Positions 8,150-18,046 of a DNA stretch of 64,000 nt are shown here, one piece after another. Every line of letters begins with the position of its first letter. Positions within the stretch are counted from its first letter, which is position 1. Location of the stretch: assembly GCF_000688255.1 (NCBI RefSeq), contig NZ_JHYS01000012.1:35074-99073 (forward strand). The letters are read 5' to 3'. The stretch is from Simplicispira psychrophila DSM 11588 (GTDB lineage: Bacteria > Pseudomonadota > Gammaproteobacteria > Burkholderiales > Burkholderiaceae_C). Position numbers and translations under genes: made by a program. The notes under the pieces are model-generated. The model did not search any database, was not told the DNA's origin, and saw only the letters and a list, made by a program, of their open reading frames with translations.

Positions 8150-10075
8150 TCAGTGCAACGGAAGGGTGGAATTTTTGCCCCGCGCAGAGGGGGGCGCCAG
8201 CATGGCGTGTGCCGGGGCGCCGGGTGCCAACTCGATGGTCACCATGGTGCCCTGACCGGGCGCCGACTGGACATGCACGCGCGCACCAATGCCGAGCGCG
8301 CGCTCGTACATGATGCCCAGACCGACATGCAAGGAGTCGGCTGCGGTAGGTGTCGGGTCAAAACCCACGCCGTCGTCTTGCACCTCGATACGCCAGTGCG
8401 GATGGCGATAGGCGCGCACTTGCACGCGGCTGGCCTGGGCGTGCTTGCGCACATTCGACAGCGCCTCCTGCACGATGTGCAGCACCTGGATCTGCACATC
8501 CGGCGCCAGCGGCAGGCCGTGGCCTTGCATGGTCAGCTGGGTGGCCATGCCGGTCTGGTGCTCGAACTTGGACAGGGTGGTGCGCAGCGCCGCTTCAATG
8601 TCTTCGGCGCTGGTGCGCGTGCGAAAGTGCACCAGCAGTTCGCGCACATCGGCATAGCACTCGCGCACGCCCACATCCAGTTCGGCCATGCTGCGCTCGC
8701 GTGCGGCGACATTGCCCTTGGCCACCGCATCGCGCAACAGTTGGGTCTGAATTTTCAAAAACGCCAGCGACTGGGCAATCGAGTCGTGCAACTCGCGCGC
8801 CAGCAGGCTGCGCTCTTCGGCCACCGCTGCCTCGCGCTCCAGCGCCGCCGCGCGCAGCCCTTCCATCGAGCTGGCCAGATGGCGCACCATGGCTTCGAGC
8901 AGCTCGCGCATGTCCGGCGTCAGCTCGACCGGCGAGCGAAAGAACAGGTTCAGTTCACCCAGCACGCGCTGGTGCACCTGCACCGGCAGAGCCACCAGGG
9001 TTTCATAGCCGGCCTCGTGGCAATGCGGCAAAAACATCGGCGTGGACGGCGTGATCGAGATCACCCGCGCGCCCGGTTTGCGCTGCGGCTGACCACAAAA
9101 GCAACTGCCCGCCTGCAGGCATTGCTCCTGCTCGGCCATGGCGCGCGGCAGGCCATCGGTGGCCAGAATGACGTAGCGCTCGTTACCCTCGTCCGACCAG
9201 CGCACCACCGCCGCATCGGCGCCCGAGACGCTGCGCACCTGGCGCACAAAGCCGCGCGCCAGCACCTCCAGATTGCCGGCCTCGGAGGCTTGTGCACTGA
9301 CTTGGTACAAGGCCGCCAGGCGCTGGCTCTTGATTTCGATGCTGGCGGTTTTCTCGCGCACTTTCGATTCCAGATCGGCGTGCGAGGTCTGCATCGCCCG
9401 GGCCATCAGGTTAAAGCCCTGCATGAGCTGGCCAAATTCATCGTTCGACGCCACCTCCAGACGCGTCCCCAATTCGCCCTGGCGGATGCGTGCCAAGGCC
9501 TGCTGCAGCAGCGCCACCGGGCTGAGCACCACCCAGTAACTGATGGCCATGAAGGCCACGGCAGCGGCAATCGCCACCGCTACCAGCAGCAGCTGGAACA
9601 GGTGCAGCACGGCCGTCCAACGCATGATTTTCACCTCGATGGCATCAACAAAACCATCCATGCGCTGCACAAAGGCATCGGCCTGCCCCAACACCGCCGC
9701 CGCGCCGGGCCGCTGGGAGCCCAGCCACTGCCCGTGCACGCTGGCCCACGCGGTGCGAATGGCGTCAAAACGGCTGCGTGTGTCCTCGCTCCAGGGCACA
9801 TACAGCGGGCGCATCGGGTCGCCCACGCGCAGCAACTCCAAGCTGGCATCGAACTGCAGCACCCGCTGCGCCAGTTCGGCGGGCGATTCACCTGGCAACG
9901 CCAAGACTATGCGCAGGGTGTGCATGCGCAAGCGCCCGGCCTCATTGACCGCAGCGGCGCTGCCCTCCAGCCGCCAGGCGATCCACAGCGTCAGGCTGAT
10001 CGAGGCCATCGCTACCAGCAAAAACACCAGCCCCATGGCCAGCAGCTTGGTGGTGAGCGTGTGGGACTTGCGCAT
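8150..10075 (-). CDS. narX: NarX/NarQ-type nitrate/nitrite sensor histidine kinase
   Basis: Inner-membrane sensor of 641 residues. TM1 is at about 12-33. A P-box-like sequence, NEAGRLRMHTLR (44-55), follows; this is the nitrate/nitrite-binding element of NarX and NarQ. A four-helix periplasmic domain and TM2 (about 165-187) precede HAMP, then a GAF-like region holding a Cys cluster (CLQAGSCFCG), as in NarX. HisKA_3 carries His430 in ARELHDSIAQSL. The HATPase has EALSNVRKHA and DDGVGFD. It is the first gene of a two-gene unit with narL. Nitrate sensing is inferred from the P-box. Confidence 0.87.
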   Translation of the reverse strand: MRKSHTLTTKLLAMGLVFLLVAMASISLTLWIAWRLEGSAAAVNEAGRLRMHTLRIVLALPGESPAELAQRVLQFDASLELLRVGDPMRPLYVPWSEDTRSRFDAIRTAWASVHGQWLGSQRPGAAAVLGQADAFVQRMDGFVDAIEVKIMRWTAVLHLFQLLLVAVAIAAAVAFMAISYWVVLSPVALLQQALARIRQGELGTRLEVASNDEFGQLMQGFNLMARAMQTSHADLESKVREKTASIEIKSQRLAALYQVSAQASEAGNLEVLARGFVRQVRSVSGADAAVVRWSDEGNERYVILATDGLPRAMAEQEQCLQAGSCFCGQPQRKPGARVISITPSTPMFLPHCHEAGYETLVALPVQVHQRVLGELNLFFRSPVELTPDMRELLEAMVRHLASSMEGLRAAALEREAAVAEERSLLARELHDSIAQSLAFLKIQTQLLRDAVAKGNVAARERSMAELDVGVRECYADVRELLVHFRTRTSAEDIEAALRTTLSKFEHQTGMATQLTMQGHGLPLAPDVQIQVLHIVQEALSNVRKHAQASRVQVRAYRHPHWRIEVQDDGVGFDPTPTAADSLHVGLGIMYERALGIGARVHVQSAPGQGTMVTIELAPGAPAHAMLAPPSARGKNSTLPLH

Positions 10076-10128
10076 GGCGGCAGTGTAAGAGAGGCCCCTG
10101 CCGCAGCCCCCGCCCCCGCCCCATTACC

Positions 10129-10962
10129 ATGGTGGCCATGCGCCCTCGCTCCTTACTCCTCTGTCTCTGCGCCCTGGCCCTGGTACTGGGCAGCACGGCG
10201 TGCACGGCGCCGCTGCCCTTGCGCGCGCGCCAGGCCCTGCTGCCGGCCGATATCCTGCTGCTGGGCGAGCAGCACGACGCCCCTGAACACCAGACGTGGG
10301 AGAAGGACACCGTGCAATGGCTGGCGCAGCGCGGCGAACTGGCGGCGCTGGTGCTGGAAATGGCCGAGCAAGGCCGCAGCACCCAGGCACTGGCGCCCGA
10401 TGCCAGCGAAGCCGCAGTGCAAAAAGCGCTGTACTGGAACGACGCCGCTTGGCCCTGGGCCGCGTATGGGCCGGTGGCCATGGCCGCCGTGCGCGAGGGT
10501 GTGCCGGTGCTGGGCGGCAACCTGCCGCGCAAGCGGCTCAACGCCACCACGACCGATACCGCCCTGGACGCCCAATTGCCCGCCGCCGCCTGGCAGCGCC
10601 AGCAGCAGGCGGTGCGCGAAGGCCACTGCGATCTGTTGCCCGAAAAAATGCTGCCCGGCATGGTGCGCGTGCAGATTGCCCGCGACCTGCAGCTGGCGCA
10701 CACCGCTGCCGCTGCCGTGCAACGCGGCAAGGTGGTGGTGGTGGTGGCCGGCGTCGGCCATGTCCAGCGCACCCTGGGGGTGCCGCTGTACCTGCCGAAG
10801 AATTTAGTGGCAAAAGTGGCTGTAGCCCAGGCAGGACAAGCGCTAGCCGCTATCGAAGAAGAAGCAGACTGGGTACACCAGACGCCCGCCCTGCCAGCGC
10901 ACGACGCCTGCGCGCCGCTGCGCCAGCAGTGGCCGGGCGCAGCAGGCACCAAGCCCCAATAA
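10129..10962 (+). CDS. ChaN-family lipoprotein
   Basis: Predicted outer-membrane or periplasmic lipoprotein of 277 residues. The signal peptide ends in the lipobox LGSTAC, with the lipidated Cys at residue 25 (22 if the ATG at 10138 is used). The ChaN/Tiki-fold core starts LLLGEQHDAPEHQ and includes LVLEMAEQG and VVVAGVGHVQRTLGVP. Campylobacter ChaN binds haem and is linked to iron uptake, so haem/iron handling is possible. Residues about 227-242 are encoded by a copy of the dispersed repeat, and the last 50 residues look like added sequence. No clear Shine-Dalgarno sequence precedes either ATG. Confidence 0.82.
   Translation: MVAMRPRSLLLCLCALALVLGSTACTAPLPLRARQALLPADILLLGEQHDAPEHQTWEKDTVQWLAQRGELAALVLEMAEQGRSTQALAPDASEAAVQKALYWNDAAWPWAAYGPVAMAAVREGVPVLGGNLPRKRLNATTTDTALDAQLPAAAWQRQQQAVREGHCDLLPEKMLPGMVRVQIARDLQLAHTAAAAVQRGKVVVVVAGVGHVQRTLGVPLYLPKNLVAKVAVAQAGQALAAIEEEADWVHQTPALPAHDACAPLRQQWPGAAGTKPQ
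10809..10854 (-). repeat. Dispersed repeat, copy G (inside the ChaN-like gene)
   Basis: On the minus strand: GATAGCGGCTAGCGCTTG, a variable middle, then CTACAGCC and ACTTTTGCC, in the order seen in the intergenic copies. The copy is fully in frame with the ChaN-like gene and encodes its region VAKVAVAQAGQALAAIEE. Confidence 0.6.
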
Positions 10963-10988
10963 CCGCCCTCAGCGCCCGTCCACCGGCC

Positions 10989-13670
10989 TCACACCGGCGC
11001 CAGTTTTTGTGCCTGCAGCAGCACAGCAAACTCGGCTGCCGGCAGCGGGCGGCTGCGCAGATAGCCCTGGTAACTGTGGCAGCCACGCGCGCGCAAAAAC
11101 GCCAGTTGTTCGGGCGTTTCCACCCCTTCGGCCAGCACCTCCAAGCCCATGCTTTGGCCCATGGCGATGATGGCGGCACTGATGGCCATGTCGTCCGCGC
11201 TTTGCGGAATTTCGCGGATGAAGCTCTGGTCGATTTTCAGTACGTCGATCGGAAAGCGCTTGAGGTGTGCCAGCGACGAATAGCCGGTACCAAAGTCATC
11301 CACCGCCAGGCGCAAACCCAGGTCACCCATGCGCCGCAGCACCTTGAGCGCCTCCTCGGGCTGCTCGGCCAGAGCACTTTCGGTGATCTCCAGCTCCAGC
11401 CGATTGGCCGGAAAACCCGTGGCCGACAGCACGCCGCTGACGCAGTCCACCAGATCGGTCAGGTGAAACTGGCGCGGCGAGACGTTGATGGCGATGGTCA
11501 CCGGCGCCAGTCCGGCATCCAGCCAGAGCCGGCCCTGGCGGCAGGCGGTCTCCAGTACCCACTCGCCCAGCGGGCCAATGATCCCGGACGACTCGGCCAC
11601 CGGAATGAAACGCACCGGCGAGATCCAGCCCTCTTGCGGATCGTGCCAGCGCAGCAGTGCCTCGGCGCCGACGATGCGGTCGCTGGCAATATCGACCTGC
11701 GGCTGGTAGTGCAGCGACAAATGGCCTTGCGCCATGGCCTGGCGCAGACGCGCCTCCAGCTCCAGCCGCTCACGCGCCGCCTGCGTCATCTCTTCATGGA
11801 AGAAGCACCAGGCGCCGCGCCCGCGCGCCTTGGCACCATACACCGCCGCGTGCGCGCCTTGCAGCAGTGCTTGGGCACTGGCAGCGTGCGTCGGGAACAT
11901 GCAGATGCCGACGCTGGCACCAGCCACCACCTCAAAGCCATCGGGCGAACACCACGGCACCGCGACGGCAGCCAGCAGTTGGCGCGCCACGGCAGCGGCG
12001 CCCTCGGGGTGGCGCAAATGGCGCACCACCACCGCCATTTCATCGCCCGCCATGCGCCCGAGCAAATCGCCGGGGCGCAGCGCCGAATGCACCTGCAGCG
12101 CAATGTGCTTGAGCACTGCATCGCCGGCGGCATGGCCGTAGCTGTCGTTGACGTCCTTGAAGCGGTCCAGGTTGAGTTGCAGCACCGCCAGCATCTCGCC
12201 CGAGGCCGTCGCCTGCTGCACGGCGGCATCGAGCTGCTGAATAAACCAGGAGCGGTTGGACAGGCCAGTCAGCGGGTCGTTCTGCGCCAGCGCGTCCAGG
12301 CGTTTCTGCTGGGCTTTCTCTTCTGAAATGTCGCTGAACATGCACACGTAGTGCGTGACGGTCCCGGTCTCGTCACGTACCGCGCTCAGGGACATGTGCT
12401 CCGGAAAAATCTCGCCGTTTTTGCGCCGGTTCCAGATCTCACCCTGCCAGCGACCGGTGACGGCCATGGTGGCCCACATGGCGCTGTAGAACGCGATATC
12501 GTGGCGGCCGGACTTGAACAGGTTGGGCGTCTTGCCGAGCAATTCGCTCTCGGTGTAACCCAGCAGCCGCGTGACGGCGGCATTGGCCGACAGGATGCGG
12601 CTGTGCGCATCGGTCACCAGCACGCCTTCGGTGGTGTTATCGACTACGGTAGAGGCCAGGCGCTGGCGCTCTTGGGCGTCGCGCTCATCCGACATATCGG
12701 TGAGCACACCAGAAAAACGCTCGGTCTGGCCCTGCGCACCCAGCACGCACTGGCCGCGCGCCATGAACCAGCGGTACGTGCCGTCATAGCACAGCAGCCG
12801 CATGTTGTCGATCCAGAGCCCGCCCGACGCCATCGCGCGGCGCAAGCCAGCCACCACCGAGGCACGCTCGCTGTCATGCAGGCGAGCTTCAAAGCGAAAA
12901 TCACGGCTTAGGTTGTCGCCGGTGTAGCGCAACATGCGCGCCATGCCGGGAGAAAAATCACACTGGCGCTGCAGCATGTCCCAATCCCACACCCCACTGC
13001 CACTGGCCTCCAGCGCCAGTTGCAAGCGCGTCTCGCTGCGCGCCAAGGCAGCGCGTGCGGCATGCAGCGGGCCGGTGTCTTGCAGCACGCAGAGCAAGTG
13101 CGCGGCTTCATCGGCCAGCGCCGGCACCAGCGTCACGGTGCACAGCACCGGTACGCGCCGGCCATCGCTGAGGCGGTGGCATTCGCGCTCGCCAACATAG
13201 TGGTCAATCTCGCCCGCCAGCAGGCGGTCAAGCTGCTGCACCGCCCAGTTGCGATCGGCAGCGCGCACCACCTCGCGAAAATTGAACCCCAGCACCTCCT
13301 CGGGATTCGTATCCAGCATCCGCAGCATCTGCTCGTTGGCCCACAAAAACTGTCCCGGAATGGTGATGCGCGCAATGCCGGCGGGGGCGTTGCGCAGCAC
13401 ATTCATGGTTTTTTTCTCGGCCAGCCGGCGAACGCCCTCGGCCCGCTGCGCGCGGCGCAGCAGCCACCAGGCCAGCGCCCCGGTGGACAGCACATACAGC
13501 CAGCCCTTCCATATTTGGTAGTGCTGCAAATGCTCTTTATCGACAGCCATATCGGCCAGCCAAGGCTCGCCCACCAGCACCCACAGCGCCCCAATGACCA
13601 GGTACGAGACCAAGCCAATCCACGGTCGCCAAAATGGGGGGCGGTTGTTTTTATCCATCGATGCGTTCAT
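10989..13670 (-). CDS. Membrane PAS-GGDEF-EAL protein (c-di-GMP turnover)
   Basis: Protein of 893 residues with TM helices at about 17-35 and 55-71, three PAS/PAC regions (about 85-440), a GGDEF domain (about 460-620) and an EAL domain (about 640-885). The GGDEF signature is AGDEM near residue 540, and an I-site RxxD (RPGD) lies five residues before it. The EAL domain keeps [23 protein letters not shown] and EGVET, so phosphodiesterase activity is expected; cyclase activity is doubtful. The ATG at 13670 is chosen for its AAGGA four bases upstream; ATG 13682 and TTG 13703 lack one. It is divergent from purU with only 43 bp between starts. Confidence 0.88.
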   Translation of the reverse strand: MNASMDKNNRPPFWRPWIGLVSYLVIGALWVLVGEPWLADMAVDKEHLQHYQIWKGWLYVLSTGALAWWLLRRAQRAEGVRRLAEKKTMNVLRNAPAGIARITIPGQFLWANEQMLRMLDTNPEEVLGFNFREVVRAADRNWAVQQLDRLLAGEIDHYVGERECHRLSDGRRVPVLCTVTLVPALADEAAHLLCVLQDTGPLHAARAALARSETRLQLALEASGSGVWDWDMLQRQCDFSPGMARMLRYTGDNLSRDFRFEARLHDSERASVVAGLRRAMASGGLWIDNMRLLCYDGTYRWFMARGQCVLGAQGQTERFSGVLTDMSDERDAQERQRLASTVVDNTTEGVLVTDAHSRILSANAAVTRLLGYTESELLGKTPNLFKSGRHDIAFYSAMWATMAVTGRWQGEIWNRRKNGEIFPEHMSLSAVRDETGTVTHYVCMFSDISEEKAQQKRLDALAQNDPLTGLSNRSWFIQQLDAAVQQATASGEMLAVLQLNLDRFKDVNDSYGHAAGDAVLKHIALQVHSALRPGDLLGRMAGDEMAVVVRHLRHPEGAAAVARQLLAAVAVPWCSPDGFEVVAGASVGICMFPTHAASAQALLQGAHAAVYGAKARGRGAWCFFHEEMTQAARERLELEARLRQAMAQGHLSLHYQPQVDIASDRIVGAEALLRWHDPQEGWISPVRFIPVAESSGIIGPLGEWVLETACRQGRLWLDAGLAPVTIAINVSPRQFHLTDLVDCVSGVLSATGFPANRLELEITESALAEQPEEALKVLRRMGDLGLRLAVDDFGTGYSSLAHLKRFPIDVLKIDQSFIREIPQSADDMAISAAIIAMGQSMGLEVLAEGVETPEQLAFLRARGCHSYQGYLRSRPLPAAEFAVLLQAQKLAPV

Positions 13671-13713
13671 CTGTTCCTTCATGCGTCGGTCATGCTGCGA
13701 CAATCTTGCCGCT

Positions 13714-14559
13714 ATGACCCACGCCTATGTTCTGAACCTCTCTTGCCCCGACCAACTCGGGCTGGTACACGCTGTGTCGGGCTTTTTGCTCGAACACAGC
13801 GGCAACATCGAAGAAGCTGCGCAATACAACGACCCCGCGACCGGGTTGTTTTTCATGCGCGTGCAATTTGCCTGTGCACAAAGCCACACGGCCTTGTCTG
13901 AACACCTCACCACCTTTGCCCAGCCCTACCAAATGCGCTGGAACCTGAGCGCCACCGCGCAGCCTATGCCCACGGTAATTCTGGTCAGCCGCGAAGGTCA
14001 TTGCCTCAACGACCTGCTGTTTCGCTGGAAGTCAGGCCTACTGCCGGTAGACATCCGCGCCATCATCAGCAACCACCGCGACTTCTACCAGCTGGCGGCC
14101 AGCTACAACGTCCCGTTTCACCACATTCCCGTCACTGCCGCCACCAAGGCCCAGGCGGAAGCACGCCAATACGACATCATCCAAGCCGAAGGCGCCGAGC
14201 TGGTGGTACTGGCGCGCTACATGCAGGTGCTGTCCAACGACCTGTGCACCAAACTGGCCGGCCGCGCCATCAATATCCACCACAGCTTTCTGCCCAGCTT
14301 CAAGGGCGCCAAGCCCTATTACCAGGCGCACGACCGGGGGGTGAAACTGATTGGCGCCACGGCGCACTACGTCACGGCCGATCTCGATGAAGGCCCGATT
14401 ATCGAACAAGACGTTACACGTGCGGACCATAAAGACACCGTAGAAGCTCTAACTGCCCGTGGCCGCGACACCGAAAGTCAGGTGCTGGCGCGCGCCGTGA
14501 AGTGGCACAGCGAGCACCGGGTGCTGCTCAACGGCCACAAAACCGTCATCTTTCGCTAA
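13714..14559 (+). CDS. purU: Formyltetrahydrofolate deformylase PurU
   Basis: Cytosolic enzyme of 281 residues hydrolysing 10-formyl-THF to formate and THF, balancing one-carbon pools and supplying formate to purine synthesis. The N-terminal ACT domain (about 5-80) begins [17 protein letters not shown]. The formyltransferase-fold domain (about 88-280) carries the catalytic Asn-His-Asp set in [11 protein letters not shown] and in DLDEGPII. The start is placed at the ATG of MTHAYVLN, which matches the family N-terminus; 40 in-frame upstream codons are discarded. Length is normal for PurU. Confidence 0.95.
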   Translation: MTHAYVLNLSCPDQLGLVHAVSGFLLEHSGNIEEAAQYNDPATGLFFMRVQFACAQSHTALSEHLTTFAQPYQMRWNLSATAQPMPTVILVSREGHCLNDLLFRWKSGLLPVDIRAIISNHRDFYQLAASYNVPFHHIPVTAATKAQAEARQYDIIQAEGAELVVLARYMQVLSNDLCTKLAGRAINIHHSFLPSFKGAKPYYQAHDRGVKLIGATAHYVTADLDEGPIIEQDVTRADHKDTVEALTARGRDTESQVLARAVKWHSEHRVLLNGHKTVIFR

Positions 14560-14606
14560 ACCAGGCCGGGGCTGTGGCCGCGCGCGTTTCCTCTACAGTC
14601 CCCACC

Positions 14607-16121
14607 ATGACGTCCGCCCACCCTACCCCAGCTGCCGCCCCCATCGCCCCCTCGCCCAGCCGCGCCGCACGCCAGGCCGAGGTGGTGCAGGCGCTCTTGC
14701 AACACCTGCCGGCGCACGCGCTGTTGTGGCACAGCGAAGACACCACGCCCTACGAGTGCGACGGCCTGACCGCCTACCGCCAGCGCCCGCTGGTGGTGGC
14801 GCTGCCCGAGACCACCGAACAGGTGCAGGCGCTGCTGCAGGCCTGCCACCGCCTAGCCGTGCCGGTGGTGGCACGCGGTGCCGGCACCGGGCTGTCGGGC
14901 GGCGCCCTGCCGCACGCCCTGGGCGTGACGCTGTCGCTGGCCCGGTTCAACCAAATCCTGACAATGGACCCGCGCAGCCGCACCGCAGTGGTGCAGTGCG
15001 GTGTACGCAACCTGGCCATCAGCGAGGCGGCAGCGCCCTACGGCCTGTACTACGCGCCCGACCCCAGCAGCCAGATCGCCTGCACCATCGGCGGCAACGT
15101 GGCCGAAAACTCCGGCGGCGTGCACTGCCTGAAATACGGCCTGACCCTGCACAACGTGCTGCAGGTGCGGGGCTTTACTGCTGCGGGCGAAGCCGTCACT
15201 TTCGGCAGCACTGCGCTGGACGCGCCTGGCTACGACCTGCTGGCCGCTGTCGTCGGCAGCGAAGGCATGTTGGCGGTGGTGACCGAAGTCACCGTCAAAC
15301 TCATCCCCCAGCCGCAACTGGCGCGCTGCATCATGGCCAGCTTTGACGACATGCGCAAAGCCGGCGACGCCGTGGCCAACGTGATTGCCGCCGGCATCAT
15401 CCCGGCTGGGCTGGAGATGATGGACAAGCCGATGACGGCCGCCGTCGAAGACTTTGTCCACGCCGGCTACGACCTGAGCGCCGAGGCGATCCTGCTGTGC
15501 GAATCCGACGGCACGCCCGAAGAAGTGGAAGAAGAAATGGGCCGCATGAGCGCCGTACTGCGCGCTGCCGGCGCCACCGCCATTGCCGTGAGCCAGAACG
15601 AGGCCGAGCGCCTGCGCTTCTGGAGCGGGCGCAAAAACGCCTTTCCGGCCAGCGGGCGCATCAGTCCCGACTACATGTGCATGGATTCGACCATCCCGCG
15701 CAAGCGCCTGGCCGACATCCTGCTGGCCATCCAGGAGATGGAGAAAAAGTACCAACTGCGCTGCGCCAACGTGTTCCATGCCGGCGACGGCAACCTGCAC
15801 CCGCTGATCCTGTTTGACGCCAACGACCCGGACCAGCTGCACCGCTGCGAATTGTTTGGCGCCGACATTCTGGAAACCAGCGTCGCCATGGGCGGCACCA
15901 TCACCGGCGAACACGGCGTCGGCATCGAAAAACTCAGCAGCATGTGCGTGCAGTTCAGCGCAGAAGAAAACGCACAGATGCTGGCCCTCAAGGCGGCGTT
16001 TGACCCCGCCGGCCTGCTCAACCCGGGCAAGGTCATTCCGACGCTGCACCGCTGCGCCGAGTACGGAAAAATGCTGGTGCGCGGCGGGCAGATCAAGCAC
16101 CCGGATTTGCCGCGCTTCTGA
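14607..16121 (+). CDS. glcD: FAD-linked oxidase, glycolate oxidase subunit GlcD type
   Basis: FAD-binding 2-hydroxyacid oxidoreductase of 504 residues with a VAO/PCMH-type FAD domain (about 55-235) and an FAD-oxidase C-terminal domain (about 270-480). Motifs visible are RGAGTGLSGGALP, APDPSSQIACTIGGNVAENSGG and, near the C-terminus, GDGNLHPLI and GTITGEHGVGIEK. These fit GlcD, which oxidises glycolate to glyoxylate with GlcE and GlcF; a D-lactate dehydrogenase of the same family is the alternative. No glcE or glcF lies next to it. It follows purU by 47 bp on the same strand. Confidence 0.85.
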   Translation: MTSAHPTPAAAPIAPSPSRAARQAEVVQALLQHLPAHALLWHSEDTTPYECDGLTAYRQRPLVVALPETTEQVQALLQACHRLAVPVVARGAGTGLSGGALPHALGVTLSLARFNQILTMDPRSRTAVVQCGVRNLAISEAAAPYGLYYAPDPSSQIACTIGGNVAENSGGVHCLKYGLTLHNVLQVRGFTAAGEAVTFGSTALDAPGYDLLAAVVGSEGMLAVVTEVTVKLIPQPQLARCIMASFDDMRKAGDAVANVIAAGIIPAGLEMMDKPMTAAVEDFVHAGYDLSAEAILLCESDGTPEEVEEEMGRMSAVLRAAGATAIAVSQNEAERLRFWSGRKNAFPASGRISPDYMCMDSTIPRKRLADILLAIQEMEKKYQLRCANVFHAGDGNLHPLILFDANDPDQLHRCELFGADILETSVAMGGTITGEHGVGIEKLSSMCVQFSAEENAQMLALKAAFDPAGLLNPGKVIPTLHRCAEYGKMLVRGGQIKHPDLPRF

Positions 16122-16124
16122 AGC

Positions 16125-16826
16125 CTAAGCCGGGCCTTCGGTCAGTTCGGCATACAGCTGCCGGTCGGTGGCGTAACAGCTACACGCTTGCGCCTCCAGC
16201 GCTGATCGGTTCTGCACGGTGATTGCACCCCGGTGGTATTTGATCAGGCCGCTCTTTTTGAACTCATTGGCGGCCACCGTGACGCCGACGCGGCGCACGC
16301 CAAGCATCAGCGCCATGGACTCCTGGGTGACGCGAAAGGTGTCCGCCTCCGCCCGGTCCTGGCTCATCAGCAGCCAGCGGGCCAGACGCTGACTGATCGC
16401 GTGAAAACGCTCGCAGGCCGAGGCCAGCGTCTGCTGGTGCAGCCGCACCAGCAGACTGGTCTGCATCACCTGGCGCAGCTTCGGGCTGACAAGGCATTCC
16501 CGCCGCAAGGTCTTGGCGTCGATACGATAGCTGTGGCCGGCCCCCTGCACCAGCGCACGCCACGGCGTCTTGGCCAGGCCCAGCACCAGCTCAGAACCAA
16601 CCATGGATTCGCGCCCCACCATGCCCACCTCTAACGCCGGGTAGGTGTCCACATCAATCACCAGCGAAATAAAGCCCGACTGCGGGAAGTAGGCATGGCT
16701 CAGCGGCTTACCGCGCACACTCAATTCGGCGGAGAGCACCAGTTCAAACGGTTCGCACTGATCCAGCAGGCGCTTGCGCGTCGCCTTGGGCAGTTGCTGG
16801 ATCAGCAGGTTTTCGGCTTGTACCAT
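16125..16826 (-). CDS. Crp/Fnr-family transcriptional regulator (paralogue 1)
   Basis: Regulator of 233 residues with an N-terminal cyclic-nucleotide-type beta-roll (about 25-130) and a winged HTH (about 150-215). It belongs to the subgroup marked by SHAYFPQSGF and VGMVGRESMVGSEL rather than the canonical cAMP-binding GEL...RxA, and has no N-terminal Cys cluster as in FNR. The recognition helix region reads MLGVRRVGVTVAA. The ligand is unknown. Its stop is 3 bp from the glcD stop (convergent). A paralogue lies 190 bp upstream on the same strand. Confidence 0.87.
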   Translation of the reverse strand: MVQAENLLIQQLPKATRKRLLDQCEPFELVLSAELSVRGKPLSHAYFPQSGFISLVIDVDTYPALEVGMVGRESMVGSELVLGLAKTPWRALVQGAGHSYRIDAKTLRRECLVSPKLRQVMQTSLLVRLHQQTLASACERFHAISQRLARWLLMSQDRAEADTFRVTQESMALMLGVRRVGVTVAANEFKKSGLIKYHRGAITVQNRSALEAQACSCYATDRQLYAELTEGPA

Positions 16827-17016
16827 CAGGATGTCCTCACTGTTCGTTCAGAAACACCCAAAGGGGGGCGGCCTCTGGCAGCGCCCATACCCACGCGCAT
16901 GAATCCACCACCCCCCCAGTATTGCAGTGCGCCGCAAGTTCTGACTGTCTGCCAGCGCACACCAGGGTCAGGGCTGGGGGCTCAGGGCCACGCCACATGC
17001 ATCGCCCTATGGGCCC

Positions 17017-17736
17017 CTACAATGCCTTGCTGTAAGGCAGCAGGCGGTCGTATTCATCTTTCACCACCGCATAACACTCGCAGGTGCGCTCTTCCAGTCC
17101 AGCACGGTCGAGCACGCTAATGCGGCCACGGGCGTACCGGATCAGGCCGAGCTTTTGCAGCTTCAGCGCCGCTTCGGTCACGCCCTCGCGGCGTACGCCC
17201 AGCATGTTGGCAATCAATTCCTGCGTCATCACCAGCTCGTTGCCGCTCAGGCGATCCAGACTCAGCAGCAACCAGCGGCACAGCTGCTGATCCAGCGTAT
17301 GGTGGCGGTTGCAGACGGCGGTTTGCGCTATCTGCGTCATGAGCGCCAGGGTGTAGCGCAACAACAGGTGCAGCACCGGGCCGGAGCGGGCAAATTCTTC
17401 CTTGATGTCGGCTTTGCGCAGGCGGTAGCCCTTGCCGGCACTCTGCACCACCGCGCGGTTCGGTGTGGTTTCGCCGCCCATGAAGAGCGCAATGCCCACC
17501 ACGCCCTCGTTGCCGACCACCGCGATTTCGGCCGAATCACCGTTTTTCAGCACATACAACAGCGAGACGATGGCGTTGGTGGGGAAGTACACATGGCTCA
17601 TCTTGCCGCCCGACTCATGCAATACCTGACCCAGCGGCAGATCCACCGCCTCCAGCAGGGGTGCGATGCGCTGCCATTCAGGCTCGGGAAGCGAAGCCAG
17701 CAAACTGTTGGCCGATGGATCTGGAGTAATACCCAT
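17017..17736 (-). CDS. Crp/Fnr-family transcriptional regulator (paralogue 2)
   Basis: Regulator of 239 residues, same architecture as its downstream paralogue: beta-roll at about 20-140 with SHVYFPTNAI and VGNEGVVGIAL, and a winged HTH with MLGVRREGVTEAALKLQ. The HTH keeps the Arg-Glu pair that contacts DNA in E. coli CRP (R180/E181), but the position of CRP R185 is occupied by Glu. A perfect 16-bp palindrome of CRP-box geometry lies 77-92 bp upstream of its start, suggesting autoregulation or control by a paralogue. The effector is unknown. Confidence 0.88.
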   Translation of the reverse strand: MGITPDPSANSLLASLPEPEWQRIAPLLEAVDLPLGQVLHESGGKMSHVYFPTNAIVSLLYVLKNGDSAEIAVVGNEGVVGIALFMGGETTPNRAVVQSAGKGYRLRKADIKEEFARSGPVLHLLLRYTLALMTQIAQTAVCNRHHTLDQQLCRWLLLSLDRLSGNELVMTQELIANMLGVRREGVTEAALKLQKLGLIRYARGRISVLDRAGLEERTCECYAVVKDEYDRLLPYSKAL

Positions 17737-17812
17737 GTGAATTTTTCAGACGGAGTCTGGTCTTGGACGTATGTGAGACTGACCCAGCATAGGCAGTTGG
17801 GTCGGTTTCATC

Positions 17813-17828
17813 TGTGCGCTAGCGCACA
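17813..17828. promoter_or_regulatory. Perfect palindrome TGTGCGCTAGCGCACA, CRP-type operator candidate
   Basis: The 16 bases are a perfect inverted repeat with CRP-box geometry (TGTGC-N6-GCACA against TGTGA-N6-TCACA in E. coli). It lies 77 bp upstream of crp-like paralogue 2. Two variants occur at 17897-17918 and 21103-21118. Confidence 0.6.
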
Positions 17829-17896
17829 AAAGACGCCACCTTATACGATGGTTTCCCGAGATCAGCGCCTGGGTTAATGCGTTTCGAAATGCAACG

Positions 17897-17918
17897 ATCC
17901 GTACGCTAGCGCACGGAT
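17897..17918. promoter_or_regulatory. 22-bp near-perfect palindrome, second CRP-type operator candidate
   Basis: ATCCGTACGCTAGCGCACGGAT is an inverted repeat with one mismatched pair; its centre CGCTAGCG matches the palindrome 69 bp to the left. It may be a second operator for the crp-like gene or control rightward transcription toward 18047. Confidence 0.5.
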
Positions 17919-18046
17919 AAAAACGCGTCCAGGGGCCATGCTTGTACCGACTTGGCCAAGGAAACTTTTGCCGCGATCGCGCGGTTGCACCAACAGGTGC
18001 CGCGCGCGCTCACCGAGCGCCAAATAATCAATGATGGGAAACCGCT

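Noticed and set aside
8153..10807. Long plus-strand frame of 884 codons across narX and the ChaN-like gene
   Set aside because: It runs antisense to narX and out of frame with the ChaN-like gene; its composition (Arg/His/Gln-rich) is that of a shadow frame.
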